From Macrosoma leucophasiata (lineage: Eukaryota; Arthropoda; Insecta; Lepidoptera; Hedylidae): a DNA stretch of 64,000 bases. The notes beneath the pieces were generated by a model. It ran no database searches, was not told the origin of the DNA, and saw only the letters and a list, made by a program, of their open reading frames with translations. The translations under genes were made by a program, and so were the position numbers. The stretch's first letter is position 1. Each line of letters opens with the position of its first letter. The DNA lies in NCBI GenBank assembly GCA_036365455.1, contig JAWQUS010000007.1, positions 15,392,001-15,456,000 on the forward strand. The letters are read 5' to 3'. Below are positions 1 through 12,959 of this stretch, piece by piece.

Positions 1-99
1 AGTACACCCTGCCGGCAAATAAATAATTTCTTTCTTTATGTTCCTGACTAAAAGGTTGTCTGGAAGAAATCGCAGCTTTTGCGATAAGACCGCCTTTTG

Positions 100-178
100 T
101 ACTTTTATTTCTTTTCTAGCTTGTATAATTGGTTAAGTTTTCTGGTGTACAATAAAGTGTATAAATAAATAAATAAAC
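100..178 (+). repeat. Non-LTR retrotransposon 3' tail
   Basis: The stretch ends in a short AATA/AAAT microsatellite after a GTACAATAAAGTGTATAAAT motif. That is the usual 3' terminus of a LINE whose body is absent. The tail of the LINE fragment ending at 19,316 has the same microsatellite type. No coding part is visible here. Confidence 0.45.
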
Positions 179-885
179 CCTTATAGTTTCGCCATGTCCG
201 TCTGTCTGTCTGTCTGTCCGTCCGCGGTTTAGCGCAAAAACTATTAGTACTAGACACTTGAAATTTGGCACAAGTATACACCTTAATTACCCCGACAAAG
301 TGGTAGAATAAAAACATGAAAAAAAAATATTTAGGGTAACCTTACTTGTAACGCGAGGACATTTTTTTTTATTTTCGATTTCCATATAGTGGTATCGTTG
401 GATAGCTTTAAAAATATTATGGGTGTCCGAACATCATTTTTCAATTTAGTTAACTGTACGTGACTTATTAAGCTTTAAAGTGCAAATTTTCGTTAGACTC
501 TAGTGTCCCCCCCCCTACAGACTAAACGGTTATTGTTAGAAATAATGTATATAAGTAATTAATTTCCTCATCAATAAATGGAAATATAAAGGAATAATCA
601 TACTACGGTTTTAAGTTAAATAAACTAATAATCTTCAAAATTATTTATAAAGATATCTCTTTAAGCCTTAATATTTAATTTATACCACATATAACGAAAT
701 TAAAAGGAAAACTATCACACCTAAGTTGGCTTTACAAGTTTGCGAGTAATAGTCGACCAAATGTATTTTACTCGAAAATTTCGAACAAGTCCATAGAAAA
801 TATTTTTTTTTTCATTACATCTCTTACTCTGTAACTACGGAACCCTACACTGCGCGTGTCCCGACACGCACTTGACAGGTTTTTA
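175..885 (+). repeat. Dispersed repeat with internal GTCT microsatellite
   Basis: It opens with CCCTTATAGTTTCGCCATG followed by iterated GTCT/GTCC near 197-227. It closes near 840-880 with a CGGAACCCTACACTGCGCG block followed by GACACGCACTTG. The same closing block occurs near 16,110-16,145. A related element with a (GTCT)n start and a CCGACTCGCACTTGGCCG end lies at 31,700-32,140. These are family members with no coding capacity visible. The transposon class is not established. Confidence 0.45.
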
Positions 886-2469
886 TATGTTGTTTTGTTG
901 TTACGCCAACAAATTATTGCCTGTAAGTAGGTACATATTATTATAAAGAATCTTTAATTTCACAAATTAAAGGTTACTAACATTGACCTGTGTGTTCTAA
1001 ACTACTAGTCAGGACACGTCCTCTTGGTAGCACAATCCTGTTTCCAGAAGTCAATTCACCACTCATAAATATCTGTGAAATCAATTTAAAAACGGAACGG
1101 GTAAATTTTCACCACAACTGGCTTATTTATTTTGCTTGTTACATGGTTACATAGACGTCTTAAATATAAATCTTAGGAGCTATTACATGTGACACCCCGT
1201 AGGGGCATCGCAAGGTTTGCGTCTTTATATAATATCATTAATATACAAAACGTAGTAATGCAATAGAATTACACTATTGATAGGTTAGGTTTATGGTTTT
1301 TAGCTTTGAATATTTAAACGAGTAGTCAAATATATTTAGGGTACTTTAATTTATTTTATTTTACACCCTAGGCACATCAGTCCCTCAGCCATGTTACAAA
1401 CATTTTGTACTAATCACTAATCAATGCCCGTGAACATTAAATAATCGCTGTCTTAAGCGAAATTAAATTAGTAGCCAACTGGCCGCGGGAGAATCGGTAA
1501 AGAACCTACATTAAATCGGATACCGTAAGATAACCACGGAATTTAATTTTCGTTCGGCATTAACGATTGTAGAAAATTATTACAAAATGAATACATTCGT
1601 ATAATTTCTTTTTATTAGTCTCAAGTACAATTTCAATTTATATAATAGAGCAAGATTTATAACTTTCGGTATTGAGATGCAAGACTAATCTTATTAATCT
1701 TATTTTTTTAACCGAGTTCAAAAAACGAGAAGGTTCTCAATTCGGCCGGTATATACATTTTTTTTTTATTTAATTCATGTCGTTTCATAACATCACTTGC
1801 GGCTGTTCATTGCTCGGTTGTCTGAAAACTTTGGAGCGGAGAAAGACATCCCAACAAATTTAGGATTATTTGACTGTACAATGGGTATTGTCTATCTTAA
1901 AATGGGTTGGGCTCGGGCTGAAGACAATGGGCTCATTCATTCCTTCCCTTAGGCGGAGACGCAAACTATCGCTATAGGATTAACGGGTTCAACACGACGA
2001 AATAATTACTTTTCGGCTCTGTATTACATACAACGCTGAAATAACTATTTTTGTTGATCTGTTTAATTTGTTTTCAGCTTAAATAATATTAAATCTTCCT
2101 AGATGTGAGGATTTACTTTTCGAATATGAAACCATTTATCTGTGATAGGCTCCAGCTGTATTTTATGTAGATCATTCAGTTCACATAGATGACAATTGAC
2201 CGCTGCATCCTGTAGACATCTACAGCAAAAGCAAAGGTCTAATTAGAACTCGTTCTTAGGTTTTAATATGTGTTCACCTTTGAAGCCTTGTTTCGCCTTG
2301 TGATAGCAATTCCGGACCCATACCTATGTATAACATATATAACATTAACTATGAATTAAACGCTTTGCCAATAGTGTGCCATATTAAACCCATATTTTTT
2401 AAGTATTTTTTTTTTACCTTTGTTTTTTATTTATTCAATAATTACTTATTTTTTTACACTACTTGGATG
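886..2469. other. AT-rich sequence without recognised features
   Basis: No long ORF, repeat match within the window or RNA motif was seen. A TAGGTTAGGTTTATGG stretch near 1,281 and several poly-T runs are the only local irregularities. Confidence 0.5.
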
Positions 2470-5222
2470 AATTTCAAGCTAATACAAAACATTTCATGAT
2501 CAACACAGAAAGTATGTACCTATATTAATGCATTTATACTTAAGGATAAAATAAATACATTCATCACTATTAAATTACTCACAACATTCTACAATATATT
2601 TTACTGTCCACCCAGTGTCATATCCGAGTCTCAGACATCGTTCCCGATATCAGTCGATGTGTCTGATATCTCGGAGCGGCCATCGTAAAACGCGCCGGTC
2701 CGCATTCCTTACATCATTTTGAGAAACCCTTGTCACTTCCATTAAGTTTCCGGACACAAGCGACCGTTCTGATCCGTCCTTCATTTAACGGAGTTATGGC
2801 CTTTTCGTATTGTATATGTAGCGTATTTAAAGTCCACTTGATATTCTTGTTTGTATTATAGGTATGTTGGATTAATAATCTTTTAGGTTCTCAAAATAAT
2901 TTGGGAGAAAAAAACGTACAATCTTGACGTATATGTATAAAGTCATAATATTATATTCGTGTTTGTTTGTTATTATGTTGTATTACCTAGTATTTTTTAT
3001 TTTTGTAAGAGACCTAGACCAACAGAGTTTTTAAAATAAAAGTTAATTAATAATTTCTAGTAATAATATAACACGATATTACTAAAACTTTTTCAAGCTC
3101 ACTGAAGACATTTTATGGTAATCAATACAGCAAAGTAAAGACACTTTTATCCAACAATAAAATAAGGAAAATTACCATTATTAAATTATTTCAACTAGTC
3201 TTCTGATTATCTCGCCTACCATAAACTCTGCAATATATTTTACTGTCCGCCCAGTGTCATATCGTAGTCACAGACAGCGTCCCCGATACCAGTCGACGTG
3301 TCCGATATCTCGGAGCGACCATCGTAAAACATGCCTTGCCAGGATAACCGTCGGCATTCTTGCATCATTTTGAGAAACCCTTGTCACTTCCATTAAGTTT
3401 CCGGAAACGAGAGACCGTTCTGATCTATCCATCATTCTAACGGAGGTATGGCCTTCTAAAATTCCATAAGTAGCGAATAGCCATAACGAATTCAATGTTT
3501 ATTTGAAATTTTTGTATTTGTCGGATCAATAATCTTTTATTTTTGGGTTTAAAAAAGACAAAGATAAAGACACAACAAACTACCAAAATAAAATATAAAT
3601 ATTACTGAAACCACTTTTCAAGCAAACTTTATGAGTCGTTTTCTGACAATCAACACAGAGCAAAGTAAATGCATTTAATAAAATAAATAACAAGACGATA
3701 ATTATATTACTTGATTCTACTGATAATTTAAAGATCTCGACTTCAATATACTCCGAAATTTATTTTATTGCCCGCCCAGTGTCATATCCAAGTCACAGAC
3801 AGCGTCCTCAATATCAGTCGATGTGTCCGATATCTCGGAGCGGCCATCGTAGAACGCGCCTAGCCAGGATAACCGTCGGCAATCCTTACGTCATTAAACC
3901 CTTGTCACTTCCATTCCGTTGCCGGACACGAGCGACCGTACTGATGCAACCTTCATTTAACGAAGTTAAAGCTTTCTCATAAACCTTAAGAAGCCTACAG
4001 TCTTGACGAATTCAAAGTCTTCATATTATATTCATCTTTGTATAATAATATTATTACCTGAGCCGTCGTGCAATCTTACCTATATTACTACAACTAATGC
4101 AGTAGTAATCTTATGAAGTATAGATTAGTATCGCATTTACAAAAAAAATAGAGCTATCGCAAAATACCGTTCCGATTACTGACCTATACGTCTTAAAACT
4201 AATCCCTACGCAAAATTTGAGACTCCTAGCACTTGTAGTAATGAAGTTTCATACAAACTATTAATCCCAAAAACACACCTCGAAGGGTCGAATTTTATAA
4301 AATTCCATGTTACCCTTAAAATGATAAATAAACTTTGCAATATATTTTACAGCCAGTCCAGTTCCATATCTTAGTCACAGACAGCGTCCCCGATACCAAT
4401 TGATATCCCAGATATCTCGGAGCGGCCTACGTAAAACGTACCTAGCTAGGACAACCGTCGGCAATCCTGACATCATTTTGAGAAACCCTTGTCACTTCCA
4501 TTACGTTTCCGGACATGACCGACCGTTCTGATCCGTCCTTCATTTTACGTAGTTATAGCCTACTCATGTTCCATAAGAAGCGTATAGTCTTGACGAATGT
4601 CAAGTCAACTTGATATGCTTGTTTGTGTATGTTGCGCGGGATGCTGCTGTCCATCCCAGGTTATTATATTTCCTAGCGGTTATTGGAATGGTTTGACCGC
4701 GTTTTACTAACTGCTCCAGCGGAAGAATTCTCCTTCACTACTGGGCGGTGGGGTCATTACGTCCCAACGTAATGGTGGTAAGAACAAGAAGTTACTATAA
4801 CTACTTTTCAAGCCCACAGAACACATCTGAAAACACAGAGTGAAGAAAGGGAAATTTATCAAACGATTAAATAAGAAAAGAAACAATAATTAAATTAATT
4901 CCACTAGTTTTCTAAAGGTCTCGACAACCATAAATTCTGCAATATATTTTACTGTCTACCCAGATCAGTCACAGACAGCGTCCCCGATATCAGTCGATGT
5001 GTCCGATATCTCGGAGCGGCCATCGTTAAACGCGCCTTGCCAGGATAACCGGCATTCTTACATCATTTCGAGAAACCCTTGTCACTTCCATTACGTTTTC
5101 GGACATGAGCGACCGTTCTGCTCCGTCCTTCATTTAACGCAGTTCTGGCCTTTCAATGTGGCTTAAGTAGCGTACAGTCTTGACGAGACGACGACTTTTA
5201 GTCTACATATTAAATGCTTGTT
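2470..5222. repeat. Tandem array of five diverged units of about 0.6 kb
   Basis: A conserved core of about 250-300 bp recurs five times. Its start anchor (CAATATATTTTACTGTCC or variants) is at about 2,592, 3,231, 3,754, 4,338 and 4,940. A second anchor, GGAGCGGCCATCGT or variants, is at 2,673, 3,312, 3,837, 4,419 and 5,013. Spacing is therefore 520-640 bp. The core contains CAGACAGCGTCCCCGATA, a hairpin-prone CCGATATC...GATATCTCGG pair, and GAAACCCTTGTCACTTCCAT. Linkers are partly homologous too (TTTTCAAGC near 2,470, 3,089, 3,615 and 4,804). So whole units were duplicated, rather than a mobile element inserting repeatedly. Indels such as the loss near 3,895 break the same frame in different units, so conserved coding is unlikely. 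Function unknown. Confidence 0.85.
4630..4795 (-). repeat. Dispersed retroelement-like fragment
   Basis: On the minus strand it runs from CGTTGGGACGTAATGACCCC through CGGTCAAACCATTCCAAT to GACAGCAGCATCCCGCGC. It matches 30,683-30,845 (plus strand) in the same order, so it is an interspersed repeat inserted in the linker after array unit 4. The parent element is not identified. Confidence 0.5.
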
Positions 5223-8200
5223 TTTTTGACATTTTGAGAAATTGAATAATCGCTATTTTGACCGTTTGCGTTTTTGACGGTTTGTTTGTCACTTAACCGA
5301 TAGAGAATTTAACCTGAGGATTGCTGCCAGGAGACAACGGGATCCAGAAATCGACCCCTGAGACCAGCGACTAACATAATGTATGTTTCAACTTGTAATA
5401 ATAATAATACAATACAATAAAGTTTTCTCAGCAGGGAATTTCGAAGCTTAACTGCCAATTCGCATGAAATTAAGTTTATTTTTTAAACAATTACTTCTAA
5501 ATAACCCATTGTAAAACTCCCATTAAGAAAAAATATGAAAACCGAAACAGATAATGTAAATGAAATTGTAGAGTAGATAGAATAATGTAAATGAATGAGT
5601 TGATTATTATAATATTTTAGAAGACGGCGTAGTTAGCTATATTCAACATAAACCGAATAGTAGAATACAACATAGCTATGTCGGTATTATATTATAATAT
5701 AACAAGTTTTGCTGGTCATACATTTTACTGTTTGCCTTTCTTTGTTTGCAAAAGGTTAAAGGTATCGACCTTGTTATCGAAAGGTTGTTTAAGTGGGAAT
5801 TACTTTGGAGCCCATTAAACTTTTATAAAATATTTTGTAGGTCACCATATTTCAAATGAGTTATTTCAATTAATATTAATATATGTTTTAAATAAACAAT
5901 GATCAGTGCAAACAAGCATTCATCGCAGCTAAAAGAAGTTCACACATGGACAAAAGCCTTCTCCAAAGCTGCCTACAACAGTGTTGAACGCCATAAGGGC
6001 ACAATAGTTACACTTGGCATGCGGATTGGCTGCTGCCTATCTAATTATCATCATCTAATTATTAAAAAAGTAATTACGTATTGACATTAATGTACTACCA
6101 TAACAAAATTATTTTGCTACGGTAAAATCCGCTTAACTTTCACCGTGAAGTATAAATGCATTTATAAAAACTAAATAAATATATTATAACGTAAATAGCT
6201 CCTTGACAATCGTTGTAATATGTTATAATCATTACGTTTCTATAAACAACAGTAAAACGAGAGGAGTTTCTGGCACAGCTGAACCGTAAATAAGCAAACC
6301 ACAAAGACAATAAATACACGAGTCACCATAAGAACATTCTAGGCTCCGCTCAGATTAAGTCAGACTGAACCACGTGCGAATTTGAACAGTCCTCCAGCAA
6401 TTTAATCACATTTTCTACCTGATTAATGTTTTAATCTTAACACTGCTTCCAGTTAATGTTGTGAGCTGATTTAACCTTCTAATGATTTCTTTTGAGTTAG
6501 TTCTAGAATTAATATCCATGATAGAAGATTTTGAAAAAAAAATCTTGTTCCTGAAATCTAAACCAATTGTAACTGTCCTGGTGAACTTTGTATTGCTTTA
6601 GCGGTAGTAAAAAGTTTATTTCTCGATAGGTCTAAGAATAACCGCTTATTATTGTCAGATGTACCGAATTTGGTAACAAACACTGTGATACGAGATATAT
6701 ATATATATATATATACTGAAATATTTGCAAGTGTTTAAAAATATAGAAATTATTAAACTTTTTTTATAATCTAACGTTTATCTTTACATGTTTATCAGAT
6801 TCAAATGAAAGAAATAAAACATTTGGCTATAATCTACACCAGCTGAGTAATTAAAACACGGATTGTGAGGCGGAGTCACAAGGATGTCTGAAACCCAGGT
6901 ATACTAAATTAAATCTTCATATTAAACTATGGCGCTTACTCCAGTCGAATAGAGCATAAATCTCTTAAACCATTCCACGTAGATAGACACGTAATTGATA
7001 GAAAATCAATGTTGACCTGCACCTCAGCTCAAGGTTATTCGGGGACTGATAGAATAATGTGAGATGAAAATTTGTATCAAACACAATTTATCGCCGGCTC
7101 GAGACAAGGGTCGACAAGTGTGTAAAATAATTTGCAAAGTGAGCTTCGGCAGTAACGACTCCGAAGCTTTGTCGTTAAACCTTCGGAAAATCACATACGT
7201 CGAAATAAATGAGAATACAATTTAATTATAAAGTTTGTTAATATAAAGTAAACATTTTTGTCCGTACCTTTTTGCGGTTTTATCGTGTGTCGAACGTACT
7301 CGTATTTAGAAGGGTCTCAGAATAATAATATAACAAAAAGCAAAGGAAGTTTTGGTCTATTAATATAAATTTTTACCGAGATTATACGGATAACGTATTT
7401 AATTATAAAGTTAAAGTGTGTAATGAAATGTATTATAGGATATCCCCCCCCCCCCCCCCTTATGATGATGATGAATATGACAGATGCAAAACAACTTACA
7501 CCCATATTCTCTAGGTCGTAATCTCGACCTCAACTCAACCTTACTCAAGGGAATTGGTATTCTTCTTAGATTAAGTACCTATAGATGTAGCCAGCGTGTG
7601 GCCGCTCATGAGACAGCCATATGAAATCATGAGTGTTGCTAGTAAATAAAGTTTCCCAATTTTCTTCCTAATCATTTACTTTATCTCGGCAAGTTTTTAT
7701 GTTAAACATTCCTAAGCATTTTACTTTTATTCAGATTAGTTGAATTGTAACGAATTTATTGAATGATGAATTAAAACATGTGCATCTACCATTCAATTAA
7801 TTCTATACATTTTGCTGAAAGATCAAGAAAATATCGAGAAAATGTATATCATTTGAAATAGGTAACCATCAATTAGCATTTATTATGCTGCGAGCTGTGA
7901 ATAATTCTAGATTATTCACAGCTCGCACTCTAGAACATCATCTACAGGATATTATTTCTTTGGCCGCGATCTTATAGATAGTTATCAGAACGATTGCTGT
8001 ATCGGGTTAGGCATTCAATATTTGCGTGTAAGTAATAGTTAAATAAAACTAAGAGTTTCAGTGTGTTAGTACTTCCGTGGAATGAACGGAAATACTAAGT
8101 TCAGAAGGGTCTCGACCATTTTTAATGCTAGCCCTTAACACATTAAAAGCAAGCAACATACACTGGCAAACAATGATCAACAAGTTCACATCGATAAGTG

Positions 8201-8280
8201 GGTACCGAGTAAATTAAAACTGCAGCCTATAGATAACTTTTAAACATTGAGATCTCTAGATCTCGATTGAAATGCAGATG
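5223..8280. other. Mostly unique AT-rich stretch
   Basis: No gene is recognised. A 61-codon ORF at 5,899-6,084 overlaps a dispersed repeat: its CTTGGCATGCGGATTGGC block recurs on the minus strand near 30,867-30,885. That ORF is therefore treated as repeat sequence. Simple repeats are (TA)n at about 6,693-6,716 and a 16-base C run at 7,444-7,459 followed by TGA/ATG triplets. Confidence 0.5.
7890..7926. repeat. Perfect 16-bp inverted repeat with 5-nt loop
   Basis: Arms GCGAGCTGTGAATAAT (7,890-7,905) and its exact complement (7,911-7,926) flank a TCTAG loop. No U tract or neighbouring gene suggests a terminator. It may be a small foldback or a template-switch product. Confidence 0.85.
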
Positions 8281-8284
8281 TGTG

Positions 8285-8352
8285 TGTATCTTCACGCCAG
8301 GTCCCTAACGGGGTAGGCAGAGAGTGTAGAGCGCCAGATATCCTGGTCCTGA
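8285..8352 (-). repeat. Fragment of LINE 3' terminus
   Basis: Read on the minus strand it carries GATATCTGGCGCTCTACACT..CTCTGCCTACCCCGTTAGGGACCTGGCGTGAAG. It is therefore the same terminus as the LINE pseudogene ending near 61,765 and the fragment at 44,226-44,330. Confidence 0.65.
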
Positions 8353-8409
8353 CAAACCTCGTCGTTCACCCACCCTCAGTCGGTTAAAAATAAAAAGGCA
8401 AAGTTTGAC

Positions 8410-8535
8410 GCATTGGTGTGGGCACCTCTATAGCTTAGAGGTAAAGCGGCTGGACTGATTATCCTGAGGTTGCAGGTTCGATGCCTGCCCGAAGTCAAAT
8501 TTTTCTTTCCCATTTTTTTCTATAATAACAATATT
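8410..8535 (+). repeat. tRNA-derived SINE
   Basis: Pol III internal promoter elements are present: box A TAGCTTAGAGG at 8,431-8,441 and box B GGTTCGATGCC at 8,475-8,485. The spacing is tRNA-like. The acceptor stem does not close and the anticodon arm is imperfect, so this is a SINE head rather than a tRNA gene. The GAAGTCAAATTT block and the CCATTTTTT..TATAAT tail recur in the minus-strand copy at 43,470-43,565. A truncated copy lies at 12,055-12,110. Confidence 0.65.
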
Positions 8536-9559
8536 TTTTATTGTACACCATCTTGGAAAGAATTACCAAAGCCACTTAATATTTTGTTATGGCTTATTGT
8601 CAATTCTAACACTGTTAGAACAAAAACTTATATGTCTACGAAATTAGGGAAAATATAAAAGTAAATTTATGGCAACACACCAAAATAAGTATGTGGGATT
8701 TCGTTGAATGAAAATCAAGAATTTCATGAGAAATGCGCTTTATTTTGAATTGATAATCAAGAGTTATATGCTTCGACGTGTATTTTGTTCAATAGACATA
8801 CATTATTTACTAATATCTGTTTACTTACGAATGAAAAGTGATGTCGTTTAAAGGCCTCGTTTCTGTACGGTTTAAACAGGCTAAAATACTGCAACCTCCT
8901 ATTTTACTGCACACCTTATACACGAATCACTTAATTAATTGAGTCTTTTTCTCATAAATACCCAAAAACTTATTAATAATCGCCGATATACGTCGAAAAC
9001 AATAAATAAATGCGTATACGATAGGTTATCTTTTACAGCAATTGCGATGACAGATATTTGTTTGGCTAACTTTTGCTGTCACTTACGAAGTTCGCCAAGC
9101 AAAAACCGGCACGCCGTAAGGGACAAAAGATACGATGCTCTATTTCAACTTTCTTATGTTCTTTGTATATAACTGTCTCACTTCCACAAAGCATATGGCG
9201 AACATGGCTACGTCTATAGGTACTTAGTCTAAGGTTGTAACTAATAACGTCAACTCGACATTGCCTCCGTTTGAGGTAAGGAAGCAATTGTCAAACTCCA
9301 AGGTACGTCACGGCCTACCTTGAAGTTTCGAGGAGCATTTACGGAACTGTGTCGGAACTGTCTGGAAATATAATTAAATACCATATATTTCTATAAAAAC
9401 GAATTTTCAAGACTTTGTGAATTATCTTTGAGATAATCCGTACACATGAGTTACTATCAAAATACAACTAAGAATATGGATTTCGAGGCGTCCTCATAAA
9501 GTATCCTCAGCTGAGTGTGAGTCAAGGAATGTTTCGAGTAACGTCTTAGAAGGATATTA

Positions 9560-9690
9560 GGCTTCAAGGGTAGCAAAACATTTACATATTGACCTGTGGT
9601 TTTCTTTCCTTGGGATATGTCTACGATATAGCCTGAAGTTGTCACTTACCATCCACGTGAACTGCATCCTTGTCTTTCATCGCCATTACC
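9560..9690 (+). repeat. Degraded fragment of the GGTGGTAGAG SINE family
   Basis: It carries the 3' half of the family in eroded form: GGTAGCAAAACATTTACATATTGACC, a TCTACGATATAGCCTGAAG version of the 'TCTATAGGCTGCAGTC' block, and GTGAACTGCATCCTTGTC. Many substitutions suggest an old insertion. Confidence 0.4.
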
Positions 9691-10019
9691 TACACTAAAA
9701 AATATTGCAATTTCGTATTATACATTGCAGTTAGATTATAATGTTATGCCATTATATTTTTTTCCTTTATTAAGTCTGATTTTAGATATTTCAATATGAA
9801 TTATGTTCAGAAATGAAATAAGCTTGGAATCTTTGAAGCTGTTTTTTATGACAAAATTATTTTGTTAAGTTATTTTTATACATCATTTTTCCACTTTTCT
9901 GTGTTAATTGATATGAGCATAGATATATGTATGAAATATCATTAAGAAGAAAAAATTGTCTTTCTTACTGCTCTACTTACTTACTTTCTTACCTTACAGT
10001 TCCAAGTGTCAGTGTCTAT

Positions 10020-10246
10020 ATGCCACCAAATGGTAGTTCGGCACTATCGTGTTCCGGTTAGATGGTAATGTATGGCATCTGAATAACTAACCTCTAAATC
10101 ACAGAGACGTGACACCATAGGTCTCAGGGTGGCAACACATCTGCATTTTGACCTCTGGTTTTTATGTAGATGTCTATAGGCTACAATCATCGCTTAATAT
10201 CAATGTGAGCTGCGTGCTCTTATGCCACTTACATTACATTAAAAAA
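10020..10246 (+). repeat. Degraded GGTGGTAGAG-family SINE copy
   Basis: AAATGGTAGTTCGGCACTATCG, a GTCTCAGGGTGGCAACACATCTG block and the TCTATAGGCTACAATC region align in order with the intact copy at 34,494-34,790. The 5' hairpin is missing. It ends in ACATTAAAAAAATG. Confidence 0.6.
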
Positions 10247-10470
10247 ATGTTGCGTATTTGTAACGTTTTCACACAAAAACTACTGTACGAATTTCAAAAA
10301 TTCTTTCACAACAGTGAAGTTAGTAAAGATGCAGCTTTCTAGCAAGAAAGCTCCATCTTTACTGATATATAATATTCAGCTATATTTATATAGTATAGCT
10401 GCATCTATACTATATACCATTCATTGCACTCGTGCGAAGTCGAGGCGATCGACTACTATTTTATATATGA

Positions 10471-11397
10471 CATTATACACGATGCAAATATTAATCGGCA
10501 CTTACTTTACGACTTCAGCGCCGAATAGCCAATTAATGTGGAGCCAACAGATTCCATGGTTTACGCGTACATTCGGGTTGAATTACAATCACGAGTATGA
10601 AAAGGGTGTACATTACATCTTTTGAGATTAAGTTAAAATTTCTTTACGATCACATTCTCTTGCTCGTTACGTTTTACGCGCTTCGATCTCACTTGTCAAT
10701 TACATAATAAATTTCCGGCTGCTGCTTTTATATACGTCTGATTCAAGATCAAAGACGACAAAATTGTCTTTTCTTATTTTATTACATTATAAAACCCTTC
10801 TCCGTAACCCGGGTTTCGACCAGATTACTTTATCCTGTACCTTAGTAGAATAATATTCTCTTCGGTACATGTGGAAGAAATGGAAAGACGGAGTCAGATT
10901 AATAAAATCTTTTTCGATGTTCGATTAACTTATTGATGAAATATTACTTTCCTATTAAGTATTTGCAGTAAAGTACAAGGAATAACGATGTTGTGTTATT
11001 CTGTAAAGTAAATATTATGCTTACAGGAAAGTTATCATATTCTAGTCCGGACAAGCGACGTCGTTTACTATCACTTAACTCATTTTTATACCCGCCATTT
11101 TAGCTTGCTTGCTGTCCCACATTCGCCATGAATACAGAGAAGAGCCCCTTTAATACGATACATGGCCTACTTTGGAGTTTTCCAAGTTTGGTTCAGATAA
11201 CACATTAACTCTATAGTCTAATTTCCTTGTACGGTTTATTGCCATGATATAAAAAGGCAGTAAAATAAGTACATTCATGTAATAAATGCAAATCCTGCTC
11301 ATTTTACTAACATTTATTGGAACGAAGTATGTTGTGAAGTAGGTACTCCGAAGTGGTCATCTAGATTTACGATTAGCGATTTCGTGGTCGGATATAG
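10471..11397 (+). repeat. Left arm of a 0.92 kb inverted duplication
   Basis: The whole interval reappears in reverse complement at 13,632-14,545 with roughly nine in ten bases matching by eye, plus small indels. Shared landmarks in order are ACACGATGCAAATATTA, CACGAGTATGAAAAGGGT, ATTCTCTTGCTCGTTACG, CGGTACATGTGGAAGAAATG, AATAACGATGTTGTGTTATT and GTACATTCATGTAATAAATG. No ORF stays open in both arms. A 67-codon ORF in the right arm has stops at the matching positions here. It is either an inverted segmental duplication or the long termini of an unknown element. Confidence 0.88.
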
Positions 11398-11682
11398 AGT
11401 CCTGTTTTACTTAAGTGTTAAATGAATAAGTATCTACAGGCCGGAAAATTCAGAAATTTTAATTCATTTACTTCTTATTTTCATTTCAGGCAGTTATTCA
11501 ACTCTTTATCAGTCCGTACTTAATATTATAAACTCTATTTGTGTGTTTGTTATGCAATGCATACATTTTTTTATGTGGAGATAATTTGTTACCTCAGAAA
11601 GGACGTTTGACTACATTTTGTGGCAATACTAAAAATCATGTGGACACATCACACAGCGAGAAAAAACGAAAACTATGTAAAT

Positions 11683-11976
11683 ACTGGTGGTAGAACTTCA
11701 GTGACGGAGCTCGCGGGTGTAGGCACCCCCGCATTACCCAAAATACTTGTCGCTAAATGGTAGTGTTCAGCACTATCGTGTTCCGGTCAGGTGGTAATGT
11801 ACGGCCCTGTAATTTCCGGCACAGGGGCAGAACACCTTAGGCCTCAGGAGTGGTAAAGCATCTGCATTTTGACCTTGGTCTTTGTGTGGGCGTCTATAGG
11901 CTGCAGTCATCATTTAACATCAATGTGAACTGCATGCTTGTTTGCCACTTCCATTACATTAAAAAAGTGTAAAATA
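11683..11976 (+). repeat. GGTGGTAGAG-family SINE, near full length
   Basis: It runs from ACTGGTGGTAGAAC through AAATGGTAGTGTTCAGCACT and TCTATAGGCTGCAGTCATC to CATTACATTAAAAAA. It lies in the spacer of the large inverted duplication, just inside the left arm. There is no coding capacity. Confidence 0.85.
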
Positions 11977-12054
11977 AATCTTTTTCTTTTTACATTACTG
12001 GAATAGCATCTGTAACTACATACGCAGAACGTACTTAATCTTGTGTCGTTACTT

Positions 12055-12110
12055 ACGCAGATTCGAATCCCGCCCAAAGTCAAATTTATATTTCCACTTT
12101 TTCTTTATAT
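12055..12110 (+). repeat. Truncated tRNA-type SINE
   Basis: GATTCGAATCCCGCCCAAAGTCAAATTT retains box B and the tail junction of the SINE seen at 8,410-8,535. The box A half is absent. Confidence 0.45.
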
Positions 12111-12959
12111 TCTTTAAAAAATACACGCTTGTGTTAACATGAAAAATAAAATATGAGAGTACTAAAAGTGGTATTAAATAACATTTAAATTCCATTATAT
12201 TGAAACGAACATACCTACTCGTAAATGCGATACTCTCGAAGCCTACGAAATGAATAAATACGAATATTGTTTTACACAGGTTTTTGTGGTTACATAAAAA
12301 AAGTTCACGTCTAACAAACGACGCGAGTGTTGTTTGCGATCAATGTAAATCTATATGTATAATAAAATCGTAACGAAGCCATGTCTGCATACAGATTGCT
12401 TTTTGACAAAAATAATCGTTCCGAGCTCACATACGCGCCAACAATTTTATATATAAAAGAACTAGATTTATTTCACTTCGGTTTATCCATTTATGGGTAT
12501 TGGTTTATGGATCCTCATATCTTTTTAGTGGTGAAGAACTAGAGTTTCCGTGTCGGAGCTCAAAGGCGTAGGTATCTAAACAGGGTTATTTGAAATCAGC
12601 GCATCACCTCTTGCAGGCAGCCTCTCTACATCAAACCCAATTCATCCCACATCATTTTTAAAATTTGCCGTACAAAATAATTTTATGGCCTCTAAACTGG
12701 CATTTAATTTTACTCTTAGAGTAGGTAGGCCACGCACCAAGAGAGCAAGCGGTGATGCGCTTATTTAAATTAACTTTGTATATTAATTATTTCAGCCGAA
12801 GGACGAACACTGCTGGAGAAGAACCTTCCCGAAAGACGACAACAGTATTGTGTCATTATGAGAGACTTTAGATGGCGTCGGGGCGTGTCGACCCACCGCC
12901 CACTAGTAAAGAAGAATTCAATTCAATTTTTTTTATCATTTGAAAATAATAAATTTTCA

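Noticed and set aside
193..230. GTCT repeats as a CRISPR-like array
   Set aside because: Simple microsatellite inside a dispersed repeat; no spacers.
3268..3982. ORFs of 67-75 codons in the five-unit array
   Set aside because: Frames are on opposite strands and are broken by indels in the other units.
8421..8493. Possible tRNA gene with clear A and B boxes
   Set aside because: The acceptor stem does not pair, the anticodon arm is imperfect, and the same head plus tail recurs at 43.5 kb, so it is a SINE.
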